64,000 nt of DNA from Branchiostoma floridae (GCF_000003815.2 NC_049984.1:26767863-26831862); one strand, 5' to 3'. Counted from the stretch's first letter, positions 40,945 to 53,086 are shown. Numbers and translations are program-made. The notes: generated by a model from the sequence alone, not told the origin.

Positions 40945-43900
40945 TCCGAACATTTTGCGGTTTTCATCTTTCAATTCCTTACTAAGGGACCTTTCCAACC
41001 ATACCAAGTTTGCCGGGCCGGAACTTGAACCCTAAGTTTTAATCGCGACATTAAGTCATCAACCTACCGGTTGCCGTGACAAGCGGTGTCTCAAAAAAGT
41101 GCTAGCGGTTGTGCCTAAACAGGGCCAGTATGATCAAAAATATCTCGAGAAGGAAGTATCCAACAAATTTTGCGGTTTTCATCTTTCAATTCCTTACTAA
41201 GGGACCTTTCCAACCATACCAAGTTTGCCGGCCCGGAACTTGAACCCTAAGTTTTAATCGCGACATTAACCCTATTCAGACGGGAGGGGGGTGGGCTTTT
41301 GAGGCCTATGCCAACTTTGATGTCGTATAACGCCAAAACTAGGCTTACGCTAGAGCCACCAAATTTGATGAGTTTTCCTAAAATATCGTTGGCAACAATT
41401 TTACGAAGTTTGACAAATTTTCTATTTTTTCGTGTCACCATGGCAACCGTTTGTTGACAGGCAGTTTTGCCAAAAATCACTAATTTTGCTTATAACAATG
41501 TATTTTTCACATTTATTTCCCATATTTCTGCTATTTTGTTACATAAATAAAATCTTATATTATTTAGCATATCTTTCATAATTATATATGTATAAATTAT
41601 GCTATTTTGATGACGACATCAGCCCAAAATCCAAGATGGCGGACCGTATGGCCAGATCAAGAATAACAAGGTAATTATCCCTTAAAATTTGTAACTACCT
41701 GGTATTTTTTCATCAAAAACCATCTAAATGAATGTATTTAGTCTATTTCCATTGCCTTTTGTGATTCCAACCATACCAAGTTTGCCGGGCCAGAATTTGA
41801 ACCCTAAGTTTTAATCGCAACATTAAGTCATTAACTTACCCGTTGCCGTGACAAGCGGTTGCGCCTAAACAGGGCTGGTATGATCAAGACTTTCTCGAGA
41901 AGGAAATATCGCAACATTTTGCGCTTTTCATCTTTCAATTAATTACTTAAACACCTTTCTAACCATACCAAGTATTCCTGGCTGGAACTCGAACCCTATG
42001 TTTTAATCGCGTCATGACGTTATCAACCTACCCGTTGCCGTGAAAAGCGGTGTCTCAAAAAAGTGCTAGCGGTTGCGCCTAGACAGCGCCGGTATAATCA
42101 AGAATATCTCGAGAAGGAAGTATTTGAACATTTTGCGGTATTCATCTTTCAATTCCTTACAAAGGGACCTTTCCAACCATACCAAGTTTTCCGGGCCGGA
42201 ACTCGAACCCTAAGTTTTAATCGCGTCATTACTTCATAAACCTACAGGTTGCTGTGAAAAGCGGTGTCTCAAAAAAGTGCTAGCGGTTGCGCCTAGACAG
42301 GGCCGGTATGATCAAGAATATCTCGAGAAGGTAGTATCAGAACATTTTGCGGTTTTCATCTTTCAATTCCTTACTATGGAACCTTTCCAACCATACCAAG
42401 TTTTCCGGGCCGGAACTCGAACCCTAAGTTTTAATCGCGTCATTACTTCATAAACCTACAGGTTGCCGTGAAAAGCGGTGCTCTCAAAAAAGTGCTAGCG
42501 GTTGCGCCTAGACAGGGCCGGTATGATCAAGAATATCTCGAGAATGAAGTATCCAACAAATTTTGCGGTTTTCATCTTTCAATTCCTTACTAAGGGACCT
42601 TTCCAACCATACCAAGTTTGCCGCGACGGAACTCGAACCCTAAGTTTTAATCGCGATATTAAGTCATAAACCTACCCGTTGCCGTGACAAGCGGTGTCTC
42701 AAAATAGGGCTGGCGGTTGCGCCTAAACAGGGCCGGTATGATCAAGAATATCTCGAGAAGGTAGTATCGGAACATTTTGCGATTTTCATCTTTCAATTCC
42801 TTACTAAGGGACCTTTCCAACCATACCAAGTTTGCCGGGCCGGAACTTGAACCCTAAGTTTTAATCGCGATATTAAGTCATCAACCTACCCGTTGCCGTG
42901 ACAAGCGCTGTTCAAAACAAGTGCTAGCGGTTGCGCCGAAACCCGGCCGGTATGATCAAGAATTTCTCGAGAAGGAAGTATCCAACAAATTTTGCGGTTT
43001 TCGTCCTATAATTCCTTACCAAGGGACCTTTCCAACCATACCAAGTTTGCCGGGCCGGGACTCGAACCCAAAGTTTTAATCGCGGCATTAACTCATCAAC
43101 CTTCCCGTTGCCGTGACAAGCGGTGTCTCAAAATAGGGCTAGCGGTTGCGCCTAAACCGGGCCGGTATGATCAAGAATATCTCGAGAAGGTAGTATTGGA
43201 ACATTTTGCGGTTTTCATCTTTCAATTCCTTACTAAGGGACCTTTCCAACCATACCAAGTTTGCCCGGCCGGAACTCGAAGCTTAAGTTTTAATCGCGTT
43301 ATTACGTCATCAACCTACCCGTTGCCGTGACAAGCGGTGTCTCAAAATAGGGCCAGCGGTTGCGCCTAAACCGGGCCGGTATGATCAAGAACATCTCGAG
43401 AAGGAAGTATCCGAACATTTTGCGGTTTTCGTCTTTCAATTCCTCATGAATGGACCTTTCCAACCATACCAAGTTTTCCGGGCCAGAACTCGAACCCTAA
43501 GTTTTAATCGCGTCATTACGTCATCAACCTACCCGTTGCCGTGAAAAGCGGTGTTTTAAAAAAGGTGCTAGCGGTTGCGCCTAAATCGGGCCGGAATGAT
43601 CAAGAATATCTCGAGAAGGAAGTATCCGAACATTTTGCGGTTTTCATCTTTCAATTCCTTACAAATGGACCTTTCCAACCATACCAAGTTTACCGGGGCG
43701 GCATTTGAACCCTAAGTTTTAATCGCGACATTAGGTCATCAACCTACCCGTTGCCGTGACAAGCGCTGTTCAAAACAAGTGCTAGCGGTTGCGCCGAAAC
43801 CCGGCCGGTATGATCAAGAATTTCTCGAGAAGGAAGTATCGGAACATTTTGGGGTTTTCATCTTTCAATTCCTTACGAATGGACCTTTCCAACCATACCA

Positions 43901-46735
43901 AGTTTGCTGGGCCGGAACTTGAACCCTAAGTTTTAATCGCGACATTAGGTCATCAACCTACCCGTTGCCGTGACAAGCGGTGTCTCAAAAAAAGTGCTAG
44001 CGGTTGCGCCAAAACATGGCCAATATGATCAAGAATATCTCGAGAAGGAAGTATCGGAACATTTTGCGGTTTTCATCTTTCAATTCCTTGCGAAGGGACC
44101 TTTCCAACCATATCAAGTTTGCCGGGCCGGAACTCGAACCCTAAGTTTTAATCACGTCATTACGTCATAAACCTACAGGTTGCCGTGAAAAGCGGTGTCT
44201 CAAAAAAGTGCCAACGGTTGCCTGGCCGGAAACATATCAAGTTTGCCTGGCCGGAATTTGAACCCTAAGTTTTAATAGCGACAACCTACCCGTTGCCGTG
44301 AAAAGCGGTGTCTCAAAAAAGTGCTAGCGGTTGCGCCTAGACAGGGCTGGTATGTTCAAGAATATCTCGAGAAGGAAGTATCGAAACATATTGCGGTTTT
44401 CATCTTTCAATTCCTTACTAAGGGACCTTTCCAACCATACCAAGTTTGCCGGGCCAGAATTTGAACCCTAAGTTTTAATCGCAACATTAAGTCATTAACT
44501 TACCCGTTGCCGTGACAAGCGGTTGCGCCTAAACAGGGCTGGTATGATCAAGACTTTCTCGAGAAGGAAATATCGCAACATTTTGCGCTTTTCATCTTTC
44601 AATTACTTACTTAAACACCTTTCTAACCATACCAAGTATTCCTGGCTGGAACTCGAACCCTATGTTTTAATCGCGTCATGACGTTATCAACCTACCCGTT
44701 GCCGTGAAAAGCGGTGTCTCAAAAAAGTGCTAGCGGTTGCGCCTAGACAGGGCCGGTATAATCAAGAATATCTCGAGAAGGAAATATTTGAAAATTTTGC
44801 GGTTTTCATCTTTCAATTCCTTACAAAGGGACCTTTCCAACCATACCAAGTTTTCCGGGCCGGAACTCGAACCCTAAGTTTTAATCGCGTCATTACTTCA
44901 TAAACCTACAGGTTGCCGTGAAAAGCGGTGTCTCAAAAAAGTGCTAGCGGTTGCGCCTAGACAGGACCGGTATGATCAAGAATATCTCGAGAAGGTAGTA
45001 TCGGAACATTTTGCGGTTTTCATCTTTCAATTCCTTACTATGGAACCTTTCCAACCATACCAAGTTTTCCGGGCCGGAACTCGAACCCTAAGTTTTAATC
45101 GCGTCATTACTTCATAAACCTACAGGTTGCCGTGAAAAGCGGTGTCTCAAAAAAGTGCTAGCGGTTGCGCCTAGACAGGACGGTATGATCAAGAATATCT
45201 CGAGAAGGTAGTATCGGAACATTTTGCGGATTTCATCTTTCAATTCCTTACTATGGAACCTTTCCAACCATACCAAGTTTTCCGGGCCGGAACTCGAACC
45301 CTAAGTTTTAATCGCGACATTAAGTCATCAACCTACCCGTTGCCGTGACAAGCGGTGTCTCAAAGTGCTAGCGGTTGCGCCCAGACAGGGCCGGTTTGAT
45401 CAAGAATATCTCGAAAAGGAAGTATAGGAACATTTTGCGGTATTCATCTTTCAATTCCTTACCAGGAGACCTTTCCAACCATACCAAGTTTGCCGGACCG
45501 GAATTCAAACCCTAAGTTTTAATTCCAACATTTAGTCATTAACTTACCCGTTGCCGTGACAAGCGGTGTATTAAAAAAAGTGCCAGCGGTTGCGCCTAGA
45601 CAGGGCTGGTATGATCAAGAATATCTCGGGAAGGAAGTATCGAAACATTTTGCGGTTTTCATCTTTCAAATCGTTACTAAGGAGCCTTTCCATCCATACC
45701 AAGTTTGCCGGGCCGGAACCATAACCCTAAGTTCTAATCGCGACATTAAGTCATCAACCTACTCCGTTGCCGTGACAAGCGGTGTCTCAAAATTGGACTA
45801 GCGGTTGCGCCTAAACATGGCCAATATGATCAAGAATATCTCGAAAAGGATGTATCGGAACATTTTGCGATTTTCATCTTTCAATTCCTTACTAAGGGAC
45901 CTTTCCAACCATACCAAGTTTGCCGGGCCGGAACTCGAACCCTAAGTTTTAATCGCGTCATTCAGCGTCATAAACTTACAGGTTGCCGTGAAAAGCGGTG
46001 TCTCAGAAAAGTACTAGCGGTTGCGCCTAAACAGGGCCGGTATGATCAAGAATATCTCAAGAAGGTAGTATCGAAACATTTTGCGGTTTTCATCTTTCAA
46101 TCCCTTTCAACGGGACCTTTCCAACCATACCAAGTTTGCCGGGCCGGAACTTGAACCCTAAGTTTTAATCGCGACATTAAGTCAACAACCTACCCGTTGC
46201 CGTGACAAGCAGTGTCTTAAAATAGGGCTAGCGGTTGCGCCTAAACAGGGCCGATATTATCAAGAATATATCGAGAAGGAAGTATCCGAACATTTTGTGG
46301 TTTTCATCTTTCAATTCCTTACTAAAGGACCTTTCTAACCATACCAAGTTTGCCGGGCCGAAATTTGAACCCTAAGTTTTACTCGCAACATTAAGTCATC
46401 AACCTACCCGTTGCCATGACAAGCGGTGTCTCAAAAAAAAGTGCTAGCGGTTGCGCCTAGACCGGGCCGGTATGATCAAGAATTACTCGAGAAGGAAGCA
46501 TCGAAACATTATGCGGCTTTTATCTTTCATTTCCTTACTAAGGGACCTTTCCAACCATACCAAGCTTGCCCGGCCGGAACTCGAACCCTAAGTTTAGACA
46601 TTACGTCATCAACTTACCCATTGCCGTGACAAGCGGTGTCTCAAAATAAGGCTAGCGGTTGCGCCTAAACCGGGCCGGTATGATCAAGAATATCTCGAGA
46701 AGGAAGTATCCAACCAATTTTGCGGTTTCCATCTT
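40945..46735 (+). repeat. 215-bp satellite array, about 26 units
   Basis: Successive TTTTAATCGCG words lie at 41041, 41256, then 41813, 42005, 42219, 42433, 42649, 42863 and 43078: spacing about 214-216 bp, with one 192-bp unit. Each unit contains TATGATCAAGAATATCTCGA, GAAGGAAGTATC, CATTTTGCGGTTTTCATCTT, TCAATTCCTTACTAAGGGAC, CTTTCCAACCATACCAAGTT, TGCCGGGCCGGAACTCGAAC, TACCCGTTGCCGTGACAAGC and GTGCTAGCGGTTGCGCCTA. All units point the same way. Several short open frames inside are repeat products. Confidence 0.97.
41270..41767. repeat. Unrelated ~500-bp block inside the satellite array
   Basis: Satellite sequence stops at CGACATTAA and resumes at TTCCAACCATACCAAG, so about 140 bp of a unit are replaced by this block. 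It begins CCCTATTCAGACGGGAGG, is AT-rich and includes CCAAGATGGCGGACC. No inverted ends or target duplication were seen; TTAA at its left border is the only hint of a transposon. Confidence 0.6.
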
Positions 46736-46739
46736 TCGT

Positions 46740-47140
46740 AGTACGGGCCATCATGCAACGGTTCTTCACACTTTTACACGAGTGGTAGGTCACCAACAGA
46801 AATTCAAGATTGCCGTTGAATTATACTCGTCTTGTGCCGTGTGCACGTGTTATTATTATCTGCAAGAACCGCTGAACGTGACAATGTGTTCGCCCCATGA
46901 CGAGCTCGCCTGCCCCGAAAAAGAACTGAAAACGTTTGGCCTTGTTGTTTTCGAATGCTTTGTTATCGATGCTTTGTAAATGATGTATTGGACACCTAGA
47001 TGTCTGAAGTGTGCATACCTCAGAAATTACTATTGTTGCATGTGTAGATCTTTTTAAATTCCATTATTTTTAATCTGGCGGTAGAAGTCTTACTGCCGGT
47101 ATTATGCCAACGCATGTTATAAAGAAATGGTCGGAAAATT
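46740..47140. other. Unique sequence after the satellite, no recognised gene
   Basis: A frame running out of the satellite stays open to 46979 (HQQKFKIAVELYSSCAVCTC, KELKTFGLVVFECFVIDAL), but its start lies in repeat sequence and no family was recognised. Confidence 0.4.
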
Positions 47141-47640
47141 GATTTTTGGTTTTCAGTATTAAGCGCAAATAACTACGTAACATAGCTTTAAAACAATGGG
47201 ACTCACCTCGAATGTCAGGGGTCGAGGAAAGGTACTTTTTCAGTGTTGAGAGTCTGGATTTTGATGTCCTTACACACGTCATGGTGTCAAGATTAAAAAG
47301 TGTGTGTTACTTTTATCACTTGAATTTCTTACTAGAATCCCTGGACTGAATGTAGAAAGCCATTTGACTGCCAAACATTACTTAGTTACTTTTCCACAAA
47401 CCTTTAAAACAATGGGACTCACCCCAAATGTCAGGGGTCGAAGAAAGCTACTTTTCCAGTGTTGAGAGTCTGGATTTTGACGTTCTTTCATACGTTCTTT
47501 CATGGCGTCAAGATTACCAAGTGCGCGCTACTTTTACCACTTGAATTTCATACTAGAACTCCTGGACAGAATGTAGAAAGCAATTTGACTGCTAAAAATT
47601 ACGTATCATAGTTTTTTTTCCACAAACCTTTAAAACAATC
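47140..47640 (+). repeat. Two ~216-bp repeat units adjoining arm B
   Basis: GGGACTCACC starts at 47199 and 47415 (216 bp apart), followed in each by ATGTCAGGGGTCGA, CAGTGTTGAGAGTCTGGATT, TTGACGTTCTTTCATACG and a TTTTACCACTTGAATTTC block. These are the inverted counterparts of the repeats at 31.4-31.8 kb. Confidence 0.8.
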
Positions 47641-49672
47641 GTGAGGCAAACTGTCTATCAATAACTTTATTACCTTCATCAGGTATTTTCACAGCATGGA
47701 TAAAAGTATATCCCCGCGCTGCAACAAACTGTATTTACACACCAGAAACTGGGAACCACTGTATTGTTTTTAAATGCCACATGAATATTGCCAGCACAAC
47801 TGCATTGTACATGTATTACCTGTACGTCTGTCTGAAACCCGGCCGATGGATTTTTCCAGTTTCAGAATGGATCTTTTCTTTTTCAAACAAACCCAATGAC
47901 AAAAACGGGTTTGTACCGGTATGCTGTACCGATTCAATTGTTGGTATATTATAATGTGTGTGTTTAATCCTATGTTTAACCTTCCTGGCCACTTAGATTC
48001 CTACTGTATGCAATCATTTGGCCATTTTTTTTTTCATTCGCGCGCTCGCATCAGTTTTGGCGTTCCTTTGGATGACATCCATATAATCAAATCAACATGG
48101 CCTTACGTGTATAGAGTTTTTTTAAGAGCGGTACTTCGAAAAACCCCTAAGTAACCCTCGGTGCGCTGTTCACGTCATCATCCAGCCGCCACCGAATACC
48201 CTCCCCAGACGAAATGTACACAAGCGCCGCCATAAAATAGTGCAGTCAAAAATGGAACGTGCAATTGATTTGCGGTTTTATTTGATACTTTTGTTTGCTA
48301 TTGACTATTGAATAATTTTTTCCGTAATTGTTAACGATGTAAACAGTATGTAAGTGATTCATTCAAAGTTCAACAGCGTTCCAGATGTTCACGCGCACAG
48401 ATACAAGAGAAGTGTTTTTGTACTATGCGGAATCCACGCAGTGCAGGGCGGCCATAGTGAGGTGAGGGTTGGTAGTGAAAGTTTGTCTTCATATTTTACT
48501 TCATTGTGCCTCAGAAATATTTCTTGTCATCTTATAGTATAGCTGTTTCGGTGGTTAGTTAGTACATTGCAATTTGAAACTGAAAAATAATATAGCCGGT
48601 GAGGAAAACTGTTTTTGGTGAGGATAATGGCGGCCTTTTGTGGGGGAAATTTCTGGCGTTGAAATCTCAGGGAATTGATGAAGTTTGTCTGAAATCCTCG
48701 ACGATGCCGGTGTATTTGAAACACACAACCTTTTTTTTTTGTTACCAAGAGGTTGTGGACGATGTTTCAGTGATGTTAATGTGTGTGAAGGTCCGTTTCT
48801 GGTACCGACTCCTGTAGCTACAGAACAAAGGCCCGGGGTGGCGTGGTCAGGTCATATGTGTTCTTTTTTCTCAGTGGCTTATGTAAACCGTCTTGATCAG
48901 TGAAAGTTCCTGACGTGACATTTTGATTTAAAAGGGTTAAAGTGCTACCCAATTTGTAATGTCCTCAGCTTGATTTTGAGATACACTGTGCGTTAACTTA
49001 AACTCTGTATTGTAATGGGAACTACGCTAGTCTAGAATTAGAACGGGTACAGTGCGGGATGTTTGTGCATATATCATGCTCAGTTACAGAGAAAATAAGT
49101 ATAGTGTTTTAAGCTTAGTCATAGTTTCTAATTGTACAATCTTGTCTGCTGATGTTGTACAATAATATGAACATTTCTGTCCCACAGGTCAACCCAGATG
49201 TACAAGATGACATGTATGACTTTTTAAAGCTTATTCGTAGTTTCTAATTGTAATATCTCGACTGCTGATGTTGTACAGTAATGTAAACATTTCTTTTTTC
49301 CACAGGTCAACCCAGAGGTACAAGATGCCACATGCGTCTGGTGATCTTTGAAGTGTTCAGCCTCAAGTGTGGAAATCATCTTATACCTACTGCAGGATGC
49401 TGAGACAAACAACCAGCCCCTTGATGGGAACAACAGTAGCTGTTACAATGTTATCTTCCATACACACCCAAATATAAACAGGTGACAGAGCAAAACTATT
49501 GGCAATGGCCCTGGCATCCAGCTTACTCGGGTTCTGTTAGTCAGGTCTTTAAAGTATTACAGCTGTCCAGTCTCTTGGAAACCCAGACTTCGGGGACTGT
49601 GCCTCTGGCTCAGTGGGGGCTGGTTCAGCTAAGTTAGATGAGTTTGCTGGATGTCAAGGCCACAAATAATGT
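47640..49672 (-). repeat. Arm B of the large inverted repeat
   Basis: Reverse-complement counterpart of 26700-30512. The inner border lies at GTGAGGCAAACTGTCTATCA and the outer border at GGATGTCAAGGCCACAAATA. It lacks the 2.3-kb insert of arm A and about 300 bp of A at 30000-30340. Sequence at 48223-49611 has no visible partner, since the matching part of A falls in the 664-N gap. Exon-like pieces with donors at about 48460 and acceptors at 49188 and 49306 are too weak to call as genes. Confidence 0.85.
49111..49330 (+). repeat. 116-bp tandem duplication carrying a splice acceptor
   Basis: AAGCTTAGTCATAGTTTCTA (49111) and AAGCTTATTCGTAGTTTCTA (49227) begin two copies. Both contain GCTGATGTTGTACA and end in a pyrimidine tract, CCACAG and GTCAACCCAGA. 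The peptides after the two acceptors begin VNPDVQDDMYDFLKLIRSF and VNPEVQDATCVW, so an exon start may have been duplicated. Confidence 0.75.
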
Positions 49673-50084
49673 TAAGGTTTCGGGGGTGGCTAAATTGGCA
49701 TTTTCACTTTCCACTGGTTTCTTATTAATGAATTAAGAAAGAATGAAACTGTAACGAATATTGATAGATCGGCATGAAAGAATTCTAAATCTGATTTTTT
49801 GGGGCCATATGGATGACGTCACAGGTATTATTGTCCCTAATATAATTTTTTTCTATGAGAAAAGACAGCACTTTGGTACATACCACTGCAATGAAACTTC
49901 GTTTTTCATGTGCATAATGATGAAGGCTACAAACTCACGTTAGCGCCAAACGATATATGCTTATGATATGTATATCTTTCCAACCATACAATGGCGGTAC
50001 GAACGTCGGCCGTCAGGAGACTTCAACTTCTTTTTGGTAGAAAAACTGCTCTTCTCGGCACGAAACGACCATCAAACACATACC
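49673..50084. other. No gene seen
   Basis: AT-rich sequence with T-runs. Nothing recognisable. Confidence 0.4.
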
Positions 50085-50520
50085 CGGATATCATTGGACA
50101 CTTCTGGCTTGCTTGGCTTCTTTCCTCGGCGTTTCTTTGCTTTCTGGGCTGACTGGAGATCATCTACCTGCCGTACCACCTTGGCCACTCGTTTCAGAAT
50201 CTCCTGTTGAAACAGCCGTGGCACAAGACTGCCGCGGCACAAAACGACTGCACTCTCTGAATTAAGTGTCTCCTTTTTTTTATCTTCTAAATTTTGGGTA
50301 CACCGAATAAGGCTAATCTTATGGGAATTTTTACGTTTTTTTTTTTAATGATAATGAAGTGCTTCTATTCCGCTTAAAGAGTGCATATCGGGCAACCAGC
50401 CCGATATGGCTCCAAGGTTGGCGGTGACTAGCTGTGCCACTGTGGTTTCAACATAGTTCCACACAGCCTCCATTTCCTCATCAAGTTTAGCAAGTGAAAG
50501 AACTTGAGGAGATGTATTCA
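50085..50520 (-). CDS. Two minus-strand exon-like segments, unrecognised
   Basis: Upstream piece (about 50515-50380 on minus): SLAKLDEEMEAVWNYVETTV, then AQLVTANLGAISGWLPDMHS. Downstream piece (about 50215-50090): QEILKRVAKVVRQVDDLQSA, then QKAKKRRGKKPSKPE. The second has the look of a coiled, basic nuclear protein segment. Neither contains stops over its length; no family is recognised. Confidence 0.3.
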
Positions 50521-51471
50521 AAATGGATTATCACCTGTTGGTCTGGAATGTGCTGGTATGTCCGTGGATTGTAATAGTAGTTCTTGATTGTAATGCTACT
50601 GGCCAATCACAATATTACATGAATTTCAGTGAACGATTTGAAGGAAGAACATGTAGCAGCCCGAGTACTCGTCACTCCTATGTCATGCGACTGTTTTCCC
50701 CATCGTCGGTGGTCCACGTCCTGTCGTTGACTTGCACAGCGGCTGTGTAATGTCCGCTATTTACTGTCTCTCCATGGTGGATCTAGTCAGTGCGTGTTCA
50801 ATCGTTAGCCATGTTACTAAGGAGGTGTCAGACAGTTAGACCTAGGTATGTGGCCTTTGGTGTTTTGACTCGGCCATGGCTTGCAACCTGGATGTGCTGT
50901 TATTACTATTTGTTAATGGATCGTCATAAGTCTCAGAGTCTCCCCCTGTTATCATATACTGCAGCAGTTTGTATAGGCTGTCTGGTAGCATTGATTTGCA
51001 CTTTACGAGAGTTATGTCAGAGATATTTATTGGTTGAGTCGGTACATTGTATTACAGTGACGTCACCTACATCAGCATAAATGGCCTTGGCTGCATTATA
51101 GATTTGCGTATTCCTGTCCATTTCATGTACTGGTGGTGCACATCTCGTTGGTTGAGTTGTGGTAGATGAATTGTCGAATCTTGAAGGAGAAAGAATTGGA
51201 ATACCCAACTCAGATGTGGATCGGTCTTACTGCACATGGAACACAATGTTTTAACCACTGGGATGGGCCTATAGCTTTGCTTTAAGTTGTTGGGAGGAGT
51301 AGCTACTATCTCCCACATCTCTCAGATACATCTTATACTTGCCCAATAAGATAGACATTGTTTATGCTCTACCAGAGTCAAGGTCGGGTTTGCTTTCATC
51401 AATTAAGTCCTAAAAAACCCATCTGGAAGCCATTGCAGCTCTTGATGGATGACACATTCTTCAGATTTGAC

Positions 51472-51708
51472 TTATGGTATACGAGGACTGATACGCCATG
51501 TGGTACTTTGCTTCAGTACCAATCGGGTAACCTGCTCGCTGACAGTCGAAAATTGACAATTTCCATCAGCGGTGATGAAATCACGCACCACTAGATTTTC
51601 AGCTGCCAAACTGAACATCATCTGTTCCATATCGATGGGATTTTCCGGATCCATTACCGTTACAGATAAAAGTTGCGGACAGTCACTTCTAGATTTCTTG
51701 ACTGACAA
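51472..51708 (-). pseudogene. OTU-like cysteine protease domain fragment
   Basis: The minus-strand frame reads SLAAENLVVRDFITADGNCQ, then F-S-T-V-S-E-Q-V. D-G-N-C-x-F with the following V/L-S-x-Q is the catalytic N-terminal box of OTU domains (the Cys is the nucleophile, the Asp its partner). Only this box is present: the His box is not found and the frame ends 20 codons on. Animal Helitron-type elements and many multi-copy invertebrate proteins carry OTU domains, so a mobile origin is possible. A weak neighbour at 51721-51936 (minus) precedes it. Confidence 0.5.
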
Positions 51709-52885
51709 TGATTGACATCTTCACTCAGAATCAGAGTCGTCTCCCTCTTTTCTTTCTTTAACCCTACATGAACCTGAGCAATACGTTAACAATGGCAGTT
51801 CACTCAGAATCCGAGTTGTCTCCCCCTTTCTAACTTGAAAGACAGGAACTTGGCATAAAGCTTCCTGAATGGCGCACAAAGATCCTTTTTTGTTGACGTT
51901 TGGATCACAGGTTAAATGATGCTTTATAAACACCATGGCCAGGGCAACTTATCCTGCAGTAGTTCTTCCTAATGATCAGCTTTGACCAAAGGCTCCATTG
52001 TTACTAAGTGCGCACTGCACCCTCAGCTGGAATGCTTGCCCCTTAGTGTAGAAGCCATAGGCAAAATGATGAACCTCTGTGATAATTACATAGATGAATG
52101 TCACTCAATCTCACGTTGGAAACTTTTCGCGACAACGCTACGTCATCTCACGGCCACCTCTTAAGGAAATCTGCTGTGGTACGTTGCCTCATCTACCTTA
52201 ATGAAGTCATTCTTGCCCTTTGTGTCATCAGTGTGTTGTTTGAGAGCTTTAACTCGAAATAGTAGGCTCCCACTCTATTGCATTATAGGTGTTTATGGTC
52301 TTTTGCAGTTTCGAGTTGAACTGTTTCACTAGCTTGTAATAGGTGTGGTTTGAGTGCCGGTGTCCGATAATGCTTGTTTGTCCAGACTACAATGAATTGG
52401 GAGGACTCCAGTCTTGCAGTTCTTGGCCATGTTGGGCTTTGAGCTATATCATACACTAAAACAATATATACATGCAACACAGTTAAACACATGTATGAAA
52501 GGTTAAACACATGTATGAAAGGTATGGTGGACTTACGCTTACACATGTTCTTCAGCTGGCAACTGATGGATTTCCAAGAAAACTGTTATGCTGGAACCAG
52601 AAATGTCCTTCCCACAGGCCGCGTTTTCACTAATATTGTGCTTTCAGTCATTCAGAGTCATACAAGTGCATGCTTTCCACTTCTTTGCTGGAAACTGTAG
52701 ATTTGGAGGCTGAAAAACTTGTCGAAAGCGTATCTTGATTTAACGAGAAGGCTGTTCTTGTGGCAAGGAAGGCCAATCAAAATCAAAAGGGTGCAGTATG
52801 TTCAGTTGCTGTGAGGTTTGTTATTTTGATTAACCTTCAGCTGCATCTCATGCAAGTTCTTTCTTGCTGATGAATCATTGAGCTT

Positions 52886-53086
52886 TCAATGTTCCATCCC
52901 CACGTCACTATTCCAGATATCACTATCATCTACGCCTTCACGTAGCTCATGTTGTATCTGGTCAAGTGGAACATCCAATGATAGTTTTGTGTCTACTTTC
53001 TTCTTGACAGATCTGGGCATAGGATGATGCTGTATGTCAGAGAAGGACGGCTCTCGACTGTGTGTTGAATATAATGCACTTAACAT
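52886..53086 (-). CDS. Exon-like segment, unrecognised, perhaps ZSWIM/MULE-type N-terminal region
   Basis: The minus-strand peptide SDIQHHPMPRSVKKKVDTKL, then SLDVPLDQIQHELREGVDDS, resembles the H-x-x-x-R-x-x-x-x-x-K-x-x-x-x-L-x-x-G-V-x-x-x-x-I-x-x-x-L/I-R segment that precedes MULE-type transposase cores in ZSWIM-like proteins. It lies 1.2 kb upstream (minus direction) of the OTU-like fragment. Tentative. Confidence 0.3.
   Translation of the reverse strand: MLSALYSTHSREPSFSDIQHHPMPRSVKKKVDTKLSLDVPLDQIQHELREGVDDSDIWNSDVGMEH

Noticed and set aside
40945..46735. CRISPR-like array
   Set aside because: Units are ~215 bp head-to-tail without short identical repeats and unique spacers, and the DNA is eukaryotic; this is satellite.
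42992..46979. Short frames of 60-110 codons repeated through the satellite
   Set aside because: They are the same satellite sequence in register and carry frequent frame changes; no coding constraint is visible.
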